Shown here piece by piece: positions 7,292 to 14,951 of a stretch of DNA of 61,333 nt (the first letter of the stretch is position 1; each line of letters begins with the position of its first letter). Under the pieces are notes generated by a model. The model saw only the letters and a list, made by a program, of their open reading frames with translations. It had not been told where the DNA came from and made no database searches. Position numbers and translations under genes: made by a program. This stretch comes from Anaerolineaceae bacterium UBA1363 (GTDB lineage: Bacteria > Chloroflexota > Anaerolineae > Anaerolineales > Anaerolineaceae): contig DBRR01000020.1 in assembly GCA_002306055.1 (NCBI GenBank), positions 3,234-64,566 of the forward strand. Reading direction: 5' to 3'.

Positions 7292-7414
7292 CCCCTCTTG
7301 CAGTATATTGCTAGTCCGTATAATTAATAGTTGGCTTGCTTATTGCATAATGTTCCCTTTTTTTATTGCTATCTGGCGATATAGGGTAGAATCACAATCG
7401 GAGAAAATAACAAT

Positions 7415-8341
7415 ATGACGACTGAAACTGCTGAATTTGCCTTACCCCGTGTTATTCGAGAAACAACCGAACATTACAGAACAAAGATCGCAATTGGAAC
7501 AAATCGGACGTGCTCATGCGCACTAAACAGTTTGAATTGCTTGTCCGCAAAAGAGTGGCTTAAGAGTCAAATTGGTGTTTGGCAATTTTTCTATGAGAGC
7601 AGGGATGTTCGAGATAAAAATCTACATCCTGCCACATTCCCTATTTCTTTAGCCAAGAAAGTAGTTAGTGTGTTTTCCCACGAAGGTGAATTAGTACTCG
7701 ATCCATTTGTAGGTAGTGGCACGACGCTTGTAGCTGCTCAAGACCTCAACAGAAATGCGATAGGTTTTGACCTACAAGAAAAATATATTGATCTATGCAT
7801 GAAACGCTTGGCAAGCAACAATTTTTTTAATCAGGCTCAACAAGTGGCTATCCAAGATGATGCTTTACACATACCTGATTATTTAGAACCAGAGTCAATT
7901 AGTCTAATTTGGACTTCTCCTCCCTACGCCAATCTCTTGAATCGTAAGAGAAAAAATAAATCTAGACGGGATAGAAACAACGAACAACTTCACAAAGTAG
8001 AGCAGTATTCCCAAGACCCTAGGGATTTGGGGACAATGGCGTTAGATGATTATACAAAAGCTATGGGTGATATTTTTGAAAGGTTGTTACCATTGCTTCG
8101 TCTAAAGGGTCACTGTGTAATTAACGTCCCTGATATGTGGTGGGAAAACGAACGAATTACGATTCACGTTTCCTTAATAAACGAATTGCGTCAACGCGGT
8201 TACGAACTTCGTAATACGATAATCTGGGATAGGACAAATATAGTCAACAGAATTGGCATCTTTGGCTACCCAAGCAATTACATCACAATGGGTACTACCT
8301 TTGAATATCTACTCGATTTTTGGAGACCGCCCGAATCATGA
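7415..8341 (+). CDS. Type II DNA methyltransferase, probably N4-cytosine
   Basis: A 308-residue protein. Residues 70-86 resemble motif X (HPATFPISLAKKVV), motif I DPFVGSGTT is at 96-104 and motif IV TSPPY at 167-171. The S-P-P-Y form favours N4-cytosine methylation over adenine. The order X-I-IV with the specificity region last is not the usual beta order. The role is protection of host DNA at the sites cut by the partner endonuclease, whose ATG overlaps this stop by 4 bases. The composition is clearly A+T-richer than the flanking genes, which suggests acquisition. The target sequence is not determinable here. Confidence 0.88.
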   Translation: MTTETAEFALPRVIRETTEHYRTKIAIGTNRTCSCALNSLNCLSAKEWLKSQIGVWQFFYESRDVRDKNLHPATFPISLAKKVVSVFSHEGELVLDPFVGSGTTLVAAQDLNRNAIGFDLQEKYIDLCMKRLASNNFFNQAQQVAIQDDALHIPDYLEPESISLIWTSPPYANLLNRKRKNKSRRDRNNEQLHKVEQYSQDPRDLGTMALDDYTKAMGDIFERLLPLLRLKGHCVINVPDMWWENERITIHVSLINELRQRGYELRNTIIWDRTNIVNRIGIFGYPSNYITMGTTFEYLLDFWRPPES

Positions 8342-9123
8342 AAACATACACCAAGGAATCTCTCATTGCCGCTTTACATGACATAAAAAATCTTGGTTGG
8401 ATACCTAATGCTCGCCCTGGAAATGTCGGAGGTGTTGGAAACACTCTTGAAGACCTTCTTGGCATTCAAGAAAACAATTTGCCGATACCGAATGCCGCGG
8501 AATGGGAATTGAAATGTCAAAGAGTAGGCACAACATCATTAACCACTCTTTTTCACATGGAACCATCACCAAGAGCCTTAAAATTCGTACCCAACGTCTT
8601 CTTGCCCAAGTATGGCTGGAGCCATGAACTTGCAGGTATCAATTATTCCATAAACGAAATGAGCTTCCGCCAAACAATAAATGCGCTTGAAAGAAGTGAT
8701 AGGGGCTTTATGGTGGTGGTCGATAAAATCAATCGAAAAGTCTTAATCTCTTTCGACGCAGACAAAGTAGATATTCGACACACAGAGTGGCTGGAAACCG
8801 TCAAAAATCGTGCCGGATTGGGCGAGTTGAATCCTCAACCTTATTGGGGATTCGATGATCTATACCATAAGGCAGGCACAAAACTCTTAAACACATTCTA
8901 TGTTCAAGCAGAAGTTATGAAAGATGGTGATAAAGAATTCTTCCACTACAATCGCATTTTGATTTTACGTGGCTTTAGTATTGATAATTTTGTTACGGCA
9001 CTTATTGAGGGAAATGTACTTGTAGATTTTGACGCTCGTTCAGGTCATAATCACGGCACTAAATTCCGATTACGCCAAAACGCAAGACCAAAGTTATATT
9101 CCGATATTTTAGAAGTTGTGTAA
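8338..9123 (+). CDS. MvaI/BcnI-family type II restriction endonuclease
   Basis: A 261-residue protein starting at the ATG that overlaps the methyltransferase stop. The family hallmark GGVGNTLEDLLGI occupies residues 31-43, and the nuclease site WELKCQR (E57-L-K59) follows. In MvaI/BcnI enzymes an aspartate normally precedes this E-x-K by a few residues; here the aligned position appears to be Asn52, worth checking. Late histidines (GHNHGTKF) may be catalytic or DNA-contacting. Family members cut within CC(W/S)GG-type sites, so a related target is plausible but unproved. Same A+T-rich composition as its partner. Confidence 0.85.
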   Translation: MKTYTKESLIAALHDIKNLGWIPNARPGNVGGVGNTLEDLLGIQENNLPIPNAAEWELKCQRVGTTSLTTLFHMEPSPRALKFVPNVFLPKYGWSHELAGINYSINEMSFRQTINALERSDRGFMVVVDKINRKVLISFDADKVDIRHTEWLETVKNRAGLGELNPQPYWGFDDLYHKAGTKLLNTFYVQAEVMKDGDKEFFHYNRILILRGFSIDNFVTALIEGNVLVDFDARSGHNHGTKFRLRQNARPKLYSDILEVV

Positions 9124-9138
9124 AGGCAAGAGCAAGAC

Positions 9139-9264
9139 AACAAAGCGCGCACCTGACATGTGGGGGTCTGCGCACATCTCAAGCATTTTTCTACCCCTCA
9201 GCATTTTTCTGGCTGGACGGCTTTGCCGTCCCCGCCCCAACGGAGGTAACGCCAACCGTTAGCA
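9139..9264. repeat. attC-like imperfect palindrome downstream of the endonuclease gene
   Basis: The segment starts AACAAAGCGCGCACCT (9139-9154) and ends GGTAACGCCAACCGTTAGC. Its right end read in reverse gives AACGGTTGGCGTTACCT, sharing the AAC-GCG-ACCT pattern with the left end, so the whole can fold back. Integron attC sites have this layout (AAC at one end, GTT at the other, variable middle). No integron integrase is in the window, so the call is tentative. Confidence 0.35.
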
Positions 9265-9389
9265 AACATTAATGAGTCAAAGCCCTCAGTTTCACCACTC
9301 CGGTTTGAGTAACTAGCACCTTAGGAACCACCGAAGGAAATAAAATGGACAAATCTGCGGACACATCGACTCGAACGGTGTTATCTCCT

Positions 9390-9403
9390 CTCGATTTTCT
9401 AAA
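9390..9403 (+). repeat. 14-base direct repeat bounding the restriction-modification island (right copy)
   Basis: Identical to 7278-7291 (CTCGATTTTCTAAA). Its last three bases are the first three of the terminator stem that follows. Confidence 0.7.
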
Positions 9404-9424
9404 GCCCGCCTTCTGGTGGGCTTT
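9401..9424 (+). terminator. Intrinsic terminator, probably originally of the 5466-7264 genes
   Basis: AAAGCCCGCC (9401-9410), loop TTCT, GGTGGGCTTT (9415-9424): a ten-pair stem with one G-U, followed by GTTATAATT. It lies immediately before hutU. Confidence 0.75.
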
Positions 9425-9460
9425 GTTATAATTAGCCAAAATTACTCAGGAGGCTCACCA

Positions 9461-11119
9461 ATGTCCGGTCCGAGAGAAATTCACGCCCCAACGGGCACCC
9501 AACTCACCTGCAAAAACTGGCTGATCGAAGCAGCTTATCGCATGATCCAGAACAATCTTGATCCAGCGGTTGCCGAAGACCCGGATCGCCTGGTGGTCTA
9601 CGGCGGTCGCGGGCAGGCTGCCCGCTCCTGGGAGGCATTTGATGCCATTCTTGCTTCGCTGCGGGATCTTGAAGAGGACGAAACCCTGCTGGTGCAATCG
9701 GGCAAACCAGTCGGCATCTTCCGCACGCACACCGATGCTCCCAGGGTGCTCATCGCCAACTCCAACCTGGTACCCCACTGGGCAACCCAGGAACATTTTG
9801 ACGAACTGGCAGCCAAAGGCTTAATGATGTATGGTCAGATGACCGCCGGCTCGTGGATCTACATTGGCACGCAGGGTATCCTGCAGGGCACCTACGAAAC
9901 CTTAGGATCGCTTGCCCGGCAACAAGGCTGGCCTTCTTTGAAGGGTAAATTTGTGCTCACCGCGGGTCTGGGGGGCATGGGCGGCGCCCAGCCAATGGCA
10001 ATCACCATGAACGAAGGCGTGGGCTTGATCGTTGAGGTGGACCCCGAGCGCGCAAAAAAACGCCTTGATATCGGCTACGTGAATGTGGTTACAGACAATC
10101 TCGAAGATGCCATGACCCAGGTGGAAGAGGCTCTCGAGCAGCAGATCCCCAAATCCATCGGGCTGATCGGCAATGCCGCTGACGTCTATAGCGAACTGCT
10201 GCTGCGCGGGGTCATTCCGGATGTGGTCACCGACCAAACCTCAGCGCATGACCCGCTCTCCTATGTGCCCGATGGGATGAGCCTGGCAGCAGCCTATCAG
10301 CTGCGCCAGAGTGAACCCGAGAAATACATTGAACTCTCGCTCAAAACCATGGCGAAACACGTCCAGGCGATGTTGGGCATGCAAAAGCAAGGGGCGATCG
10401 TCTTTGACTATGGCAATAACATCCGCCAGCGCGCTTTTGACCAGGGTGTGACGGATGCGTTTGACTTCCCGGGCTTCGTGCCGGCGTATATTCGCCCCCT
10501 TTTCTGCGAAGGCAAAGGTCCTTTCCGCTGGGTGGCGCTTTCGGGCGATCCCGAGGACATCTACAAGACCGACCAAAAACTGATGGAACTCTTCCCGGAA
10601 GACGCGCATCTTCACCGCTGGTTGAAACTGGCAAGGGAACAGGTGCCTTTCCAGGGGCTGCCTTCGCGCATTTGCTGGCTCGGTTACGGTGAACGCGACA
10701 AAGCGGGTTTGGCATTCAACGAGATGGTGGCTGATGGCACATTGAAAGCTCCGATCGTGATCGGGCGCGATCATCTGGACGCCGGCTCGGTGGCTTCCCC
10801 CAACCGCGAAACTGAATCCATGCTGGATGGCACGGATGCTGTCAGCGATTGGCCGATCCTCAACGCCCTGCTCAACACGGCCAATGGTGCTACCTGGGTC
10901 AGTTTCCACCATGGCGGAGGCGTGGGCATCGGCTTCAGCCAGCATGCCGGGCAGGTGATCGTCGCCGATGGCACCCCCGAAGCTGCCAGGCGCCTCAAGC
11001 GCGTATTGCTGGGCGACCCCGGGATGGGCGTCATCCGGCACGTGGATGCTGGATATCCGGAAGCGATCAAATTTGCGAAAGAACACGGGGTGAAAATCCC
11101 GATGATGCCGAAAGCATAA
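9461..11119 (+). CDS. hutU: Urocanate hydratase
   Basis: A 552-residue protein from the ATG at 9461, chosen because AGGAGG lies at 9448-9453 and because MSGPREIHAPTGTQLTCKNW matches the usual urocanase start. It converts urocanate to imidazolonepropanoate in histidine degradation, using tightly bound NAD. Supporting segments are YGGRGQAARSWEAFDAIL, QSGKPVGIFRTH, TAGLGGMGGAQPMAITMN (dinucleotide-binding glycines), the SAHDPLSYVPDG loop, and DYGNNIRQ. The length equals that of the family. No hutH, hutI or hutG is in the window, so the rest of the pathway must lie elsewhere. Two small anchored-protein genes follow within 10 bases. Confidence 0.97.
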   Translation: MSGPREIHAPTGTQLTCKNWLIEAAYRMIQNNLDPAVAEDPDRLVVYGGRGQAARSWEAFDAILASLRDLEEDETLLVQSGKPVGIFRTHTDAPRVLIANSNLVPHWATQEHFDELAAKGLMMYGQMTAGSWIYIGTQGILQGTYETLGSLARQQGWPSLKGKFVLTAGLGGMGGAQPMAITMNEGVGLIVEVDPERAKKRLDIGYVNVVTDNLEDAMTQVEEALEQQIPKSIGLIGNAADVYSELLLRGVIPDVVTDQTSAHDPLSYVPDGMSLAAAYQLRQSEPEKYIELSLKTMAKHVQAMLGMQKQGAIVFDYGNNIRQRAFDQGVTDAFDFPGFVPAYIRPLFCEGKGPFRWVALSGDPEDIYKTDQKLMELFPEDAHLHRWLKLAREQVPFQGLPSRICWLGYGERDKAGLAFNEMVADGTLKAPIVIGRDHLDAGSVASPNRETESMLDGTDAVSDWPILNALLNTANGATWVSFHHGGGVGIGFSQHAGQVIVADGTPEAARRLKRVLLGDPGMGVIRHVDAGYPEAIKFAKEHGVKIPMMPKA

Positions 11120-11128
11120 CCGAGGCGG

Positions 11129-11500
11129 ATGAAAACCAGACGGTTTATTTTCTTTTTTCTTGCTATCCTGGTAGGGGTGGGGGCAGGGCTGGCATTTGGC
11201 TGGATGATGATGCCGCCTGCTGCTCCGAGAAACGCGCCACTTGCAAGCCTGCGAGCAGACTTCAAGACCGACCTCGTTTTGATGGTCGCGGAGGAATTCC
11301 AGAACGACCCAGACTCCATGCAGGCGCTCACTCAGCTGGACAAACTGGATGAGAGCGACCCCATTACCTTGCTTGGCAACAGCATCCAGTATGCCCAGGC
11401 GATCAGTTATCCTGAAGAAGACCTGAAATTGATGCGGGATTTGCTTAACAGCATGGATGCGGAAATTTACCTGCAGTGGAATGCAGACAGGGTGCCATGA
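11129..11500 (+). CDS. Small membrane-anchored protein of unknown function
   Basis: A 123-residue protein. An N-terminal RR-FIFFFLAILVGVGAGLAFGWMM helix (residues 4-28) anchors or exports it. The remainder is acidic and helical (KTDLVLMVAEEFQNDPDSMQALTQLDKL). I recognise no domain. It lies 9 bases after hutU, and its stop overlaps the next small anchored gene by four bases (ATGA), so the two are probably made together. Their shared layout suggests either duplicated genes or two parts of one complex. Confidence 0.65.
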   Translation: MKTRRFIFFFLAILVGVGAGLAFGWMMMPPAAPRNAPLASLRADFKTDLVLMVAEEFQNDPDSMQALTQLDKLDESDPITLLGNSIQYAQAISYPEEDLKLMRDLLNSMDAEIYLQWNADRVP

Positions 11501-11865
11501 TGGAAGCAAAAGCCTCGATTCAAACCCATTGGTATTTGCTAACCGGCCTGGTGCTTGGTCTGGCTATCGGGCTGTTGATCTCTCTGCTCATCGCTCCGGC
11601 AGTCAATGCTGAGGCGCTACCCCATGAACTGGACCAGGCAGGCAAAGCTGTCTATCGCGAACAAATCGCCCTGGCATATGCCAGTAATCACAACCTGAGT
11701 CGCGCTATGAGCCGCCTGGAGTTGCTGAAGGACGTTGACCCAGCTGCGGCATTGATTGCTCAAGCTCAAACGGTCGTGGCACAGGGCGGACCAGTAACGC
11801 TCTCGCGCGCCTTGGCAGAATTGGGAACAGCCGTTCAACAACTTGCAACGCCCACAAGCCCCTGA
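11497..11865 (+). CDS. Second small membrane-anchored protein of unknown function
   Basis: A 122-residue protein from the ATG at 11497 (a second ATG follows at once). A hydrophobic helix WYLLTGLVLGLAIGLLISLLIAPAV (about 12-36) is followed by a helical region: YREQIALAYASNHNLSRAMSRLELLKDVDPAAALIAQAQ. That region resembles a helical-hairpin repeat but fits no family I can name. It is coupled to the previous gene by an ATGA overlap and ends just before a strong terminator. The function is unknown. Confidence 0.65.
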   Translation: MMEAKASIQTHWYLLTGLVLGLAIGLLISLLIAPAVNAEALPHELDQAGKAVYREQIALAYASNHNLSRAMSRLELLKDVDPAAALIAQAQTVVAQGGPVTLSRALAELGTAVQQLATPTSP

Positions 11866-11881
11866 GGTCTGTTGGGTAACC

Positions 11882-11908
11882 AAAAAACCGGTGTCGAACC
11901 GGTTTTTT
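11882..11908 (+). terminator. Intrinsic terminator after the hutU cluster
   Basis: AAAAAACCGGT, loop GTCG or similar, then ACCGGTTTTTT gives a compact stem with a T-run, 17 bases after the previous stop codon. Confidence 0.9.
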
Positions 11909-11937
11909 GCTGGAATCAATAAGAAACAAGGCAAGAT

Positions 11938-13818
11938 ATGCAAAATTTCTCCCCTCCGAACTTCAGCCGATCACCAAATGAAAGAAAGAAACCCAATGGC
12001 GGGATTAAAGGAGCCATCCGTGAAAACCTCGAGACACTGCGCAACACCCCTGAGGCGTTTCGCCTGGTTTGGACCGCCAGCCGCAGCAACGCTCTGATCA
12101 GTTTTGGTCTGACGCCGATTGCCGCCCTTCTGCCGGCAGCCCAGTCTTGGGTGGGGAAAATGATTGTAGACAGCATTCTTGGGGCGATTAATCAGTCCAT
12201 GGATATCAACGTGGGTTTGCGCATGGTGCTGCCGTATGTAGCGGTTGAATTTGGGCTGTTGCTGTTAAGCACCATCCTGAATTCGATCCGATTCCTCTCC
12301 AATAGTGTTTTGCAGTCCCATTTAACGAACCATATTAATACGCTGATAATCAAGAAGGCTATCAGCCTTGATCTGCAATTCTTCGAAGACCCAGTCTTCT
12401 ATGACAATATGCAAAATGCTCGCCGCCGGGCGGACAGCTCTGCTTTGGCAATCATGAACGCCATCCTGCAGATAGTGCAGCAGACCATCACGCTTGTTTC
12501 GCTGGTGGCCCTGCTAATTGGGTTTAGCCCCTGGTTGGCTGTGGTAGTGATCCTGGCAGCCATCCCCAACTTTATCTCACGATCGCGCTTTTCAGAAATG
12601 GCTTTCAGAGCCCTCACACGCCGCGCCCCGGAATCGCGCCTGCTCAACTATATTGAAACCTTGTTGACCAGCAATGAAGCTGTCAAGGAAATCAAGCTTT
12701 TTGGGCTGGGCGAGCCGCTTCTGGCGCGCTACCGTCAGCTTTTCACAGCTTTTTTTGAGGAAGATCTTGAAATCTCCCGTAAAAACACCTTCGCAAGCTT
12801 CGGCTGGGGCTTGCTGAGCAACCTGGCTTATTATGGCAGCTACATTTGGGTCATCTTGCGCGCCCTGGCGAAAGCGATCACCCTCGGCGACATGACCATG
12901 TTCCTCTCCGTCTTTCGCCAGTCCCAAAGCTCTGTGCAGCAACTGCTCGACAGCTTCAACCGATTATATGAAAGCAACCTCTACCTCGACAACCTGCTGG
13001 ATTATCTGAAGATCGAGCCGGTGCTGGCTCTTCCGGAGAATGGCAAGATTGCGCCAGCGCCTATACAACAAGGCATCCAATTCCGGAATGTTTCTTTCAA
13101 ATACCCCGGTTCCGATAAAATGGTGCTGCAAAACATCAACCTCTTCATTCCGCCCGGGGAGAGCATTGCCCTGGTGGGCTTAAATGGCGCCGGAAAAACC
13201 ACGCTGATCAAGCTGCTCACCCGGCTGTATGACCCGACCGAGGGGCAGATCCTGCTGGATGGTGTCGACCTGCGTGAATACGATCTGAAATCCCTGCATC
13301 AACGTTTTGGGGTTATCTTCCAGGACTATGTGCGCTACCAGTTCAGCGTGCGGGAAAATATTGGTTTTGGTCAGATCGAAGACCTGGATGACCAGGAGCG
13401 CATTGAATACGCGGCTGAACGGGGAGGAGCAGATAAGGTGGTGGCTGAGCTGCCCCAGGGTTATGATACCATTTTAGGAAGGCGCTGGGAACATGGTCAG
13501 GAACTTTCAGGCGGTCAGTGGCAGAAGATCGCCCTCTCGCGCGCCTTCATGCGCAAGGCGGAAGTGCTGATTCTGGATGAGCCGACTTCGGCGCTGGACG
13601 CGGAAGCCGAGTACGAGATCTTCCTGCGCTTCCGCGAGTTGATGGAAGGCCGCATTGCGGTCTTAATTTCACACCGTTTTTCAACGGTACGTATGGCGGA
13701 TAGGATTGTGGTGCTCTCGGAAGGCAAAATCCACGAAATTGGCAGCCACGCTGAGCTGATGGCGCGCGACGGCGCCTACGCCCGGCTGTTCAACCTGCAG
13801 GCTGAGGGGTATCGGTAG
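11938..13818 (+). CDS. ABC transporter with fused permease and ATPase (exporter type)
   Basis: A 626-residue half-transporter. The N-terminal third holds about six membrane helices typical of the ABCB/MsbA exporter fold (for example MVLPYVAVEFGLLLLSTIL and ISFGLTPIAALLPAA). The nucleotide-binding domain has Walker A GLNGAGKTT at 414-422, a Q-loop in VIFQDYVRYQFSV, signature LSGGQWQ near 524, Walker B VLILDEPTSALD and an H-loop ISHRFST. It acts as a dimer in the inner membrane to export lipid, peptide or drug; the substrate is unknown. The start at 11938 is the first ATG, and a later start within the hydrophilic N-terminus cannot be excluded. It stands alone after a terminator. Confidence 0.92.
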   Translation: MQNFSPPNFSRSPNERKKPNGGIKGAIRENLETLRNTPEAFRLVWTASRSNALISFGLTPIAALLPAAQSWVGKMIVDSILGAINQSMDINVGLRMVLPYVAVEFGLLLLSTILNSIRFLSNSVLQSHLTNHINTLIIKKAISLDLQFFEDPVFYDNMQNARRRADSSALAIMNAILQIVQQTITLVSLVALLIGFSPWLAVVVILAAIPNFISRSRFSEMAFRALTRRAPESRLLNYIETLLTSNEAVKEIKLFGLGEPLLARYRQLFTAFFEEDLEISRKNTFASFGWGLLSNLAYYGSYIWVILRALAKAITLGDMTMFLSVFRQSQSSVQQLLDSFNRLYESNLYLDNLLDYLKIEPVLALPENGKIAPAPIQQGIQFRNVSFKYPGSDKMVLQNINLFIPPGESIALVGLNGAGKTTLIKLLTRLYDPTEGQILLDGVDLREYDLKSLHQRFGVIFQDYVRYQFSVRENIGFGQIEDLDDQERIEYAAERGGADKVVAELPQGYDTILGRRWEHGQELSGGQWQKIALSRAFMRKAEVLILDEPTSALDAEAEYEIFLRFRELMEGRIAVLISHRFSTVRMADRIVVLSEGKIHEIGSHAELMARDGAYARLFNLQAEGYR

Positions 13819-14085
13819 AGGTTGAAAGTGCAAGTGGCAATCCCAATCCGGACCAACCTGATAAGACGCCTTAATTGAAGAAACGCCGCTCACTTTTGTT
13901 AGATTTTAGAAATTTACAGAAAAAAGGTTGCATGATCTTTCTTTGAGCAATCGCCACTAATTTTCCAAATGGCCAGCTGATTCCTAAACTGTAAGCTGTA
14001 TAATTATGCATATACATCGAAAATATGCAGTGTTTCTTCATCCAATTAAATACTGGAACTTACCTGAATTCAAAAAGGAGAGAAT

Positions 14086-14940
14086 ATGACTGAACAGCGT
14101 AAGAAATTGACACTTTCTGGTTTTTTCAAGAAAGCTTCGGAGGGTAAACCGATCACCTGGCTCACATGTTATGACTATCCCACTGCCTATTTTCAGGAGC
14201 AGGCAGGGGTGGACATGATTTTGGTGGGTGACAGCCTGGGTATGACCATGCTTGGATATGACAGCACCTTACCGGTCACGATGGATGACATGATCCGGCA
14301 TACAGCGGCTGTTCGGCGGGGGGCACCAAACACCTGGATCGTCGGCGATATGCCGTACATGACCTACCAGCCTTCAGTAGAAACAGCCATTATTAATGCC
14401 GGCAGGTTTATGGCAGAAGCTGGCTGCGACTCGGTCAAGTTGGAGGGCGGCGCTTCCATGGCGGACCGGATCAGGGGAATTGTGGACGCAGGAATCCCGG
14501 TAATCGGTCATCTGGGTCTAACACCACAAAGTGTCAGTTCTCTGGGCGGATTTAAGCTCCAAGGGAAAAGCGCTGAAGCCGCGAAGAAAATCGTGGATGA
14601 CGCCAAAGCTTTGGAAGAGGCTGGTGTATTCATGATCCTCTTGGAAATGGTGCCGGATCGCGTGTGCCAGTTGATCACCGAACGCTCGAACGACTGCCTG
14701 ATCATGTCGTTAGGTTCGGGTCCATACGCTCATGGACAGCTGTTGATCTATCATGATGCTTTTGGGCTTTATCCAAAATTCAAACCTCGTATGGCGAAGG
14801 TATTTGCTGATGCTGGCAAGGTGATTCGAGAAGGTCTGGAACTTTACGTGAAGGAAGTAACTGACAAAACTTTCCCTGCGCCTGAGAATTGGTTCGGAAT
14901 GCCAGACGATCAATTTGAAGAGCTTATCAAGATGCTGTGA
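14086..14940 (+). CDS. panB: PanB-like ketopantoate hydroxymethyltransferase, divergent
   Basis: A 284-residue TIM-barrel protein. PanB transfers a hydroxymethyl group from methylene-tetrahydrofolate to 2-oxoisovalerate. The metal and catalytic residues seem kept: Asp49 (VGDSLGM), Asp88 (VGDMPYM), Lys118/Glu120 (VKLEGG) and Glu187 (LEMVP). The usual GIGAGxxxDGQ loop is changed to SLGSGPYAHGQ (about 208-218), so the active-site rim differs and the substrate may differ too. GGAGAG-like Shine-Dalgarno (AAAGGAGAG) precedes the ATG. It is joined to a gene of unknown family 11 bases downstream, and no panC or panE is nearby. The fold is sure, true pantothenate function less so. Confidence 0.82.
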   Translation: MTEQRKKLTLSGFFKKASEGKPITWLTCYDYPTAYFQEQAGVDMILVGDSLGMTMLGYDSTLPVTMDDMIRHTAAVRRGAPNTWIVGDMPYMTYQPSVETAIINAGRFMAEAGCDSVKLEGGASMADRIRGIVDAGIPVIGHLGLTPQSVSSLGGFKLQGKSAEAAKKIVDDAKALEEAGVFMILLEMVPDRVCQLITERSNDCLIMSLGSGPYAHGQLLIYHDAFGLYPKFKPRMAKVFADAGKVIREGLELYVKEVTDKTFPAPENWFGMPDDQFEELIKML

Positions 14941-14951
14941 AAGGTGAAGAA

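Noticed and set aside
9345..9429. A 27-codon frame with a fair ribosome site (GAAGGAAATAAA) reading MDKSADTSTRTVLSPLDFLK
   Set aside because: It runs through the right direct repeat and the terminator stem and overlaps the hutU leader; more likely chance or a truncated gene start than a functional gene.
10241..11509. A 422-codon minus-strand frame
   Set aside because: It mirrors hutU and the small anchored gene; His/Arg-rich translation is typical of an antisense shadow of high-G+C coding DNA.
13819..14085. Riboswitch before the PanB-like gene
   Set aside because: The leader is A+T-rich and I found no conserved aptamer core or terminator-type stem.
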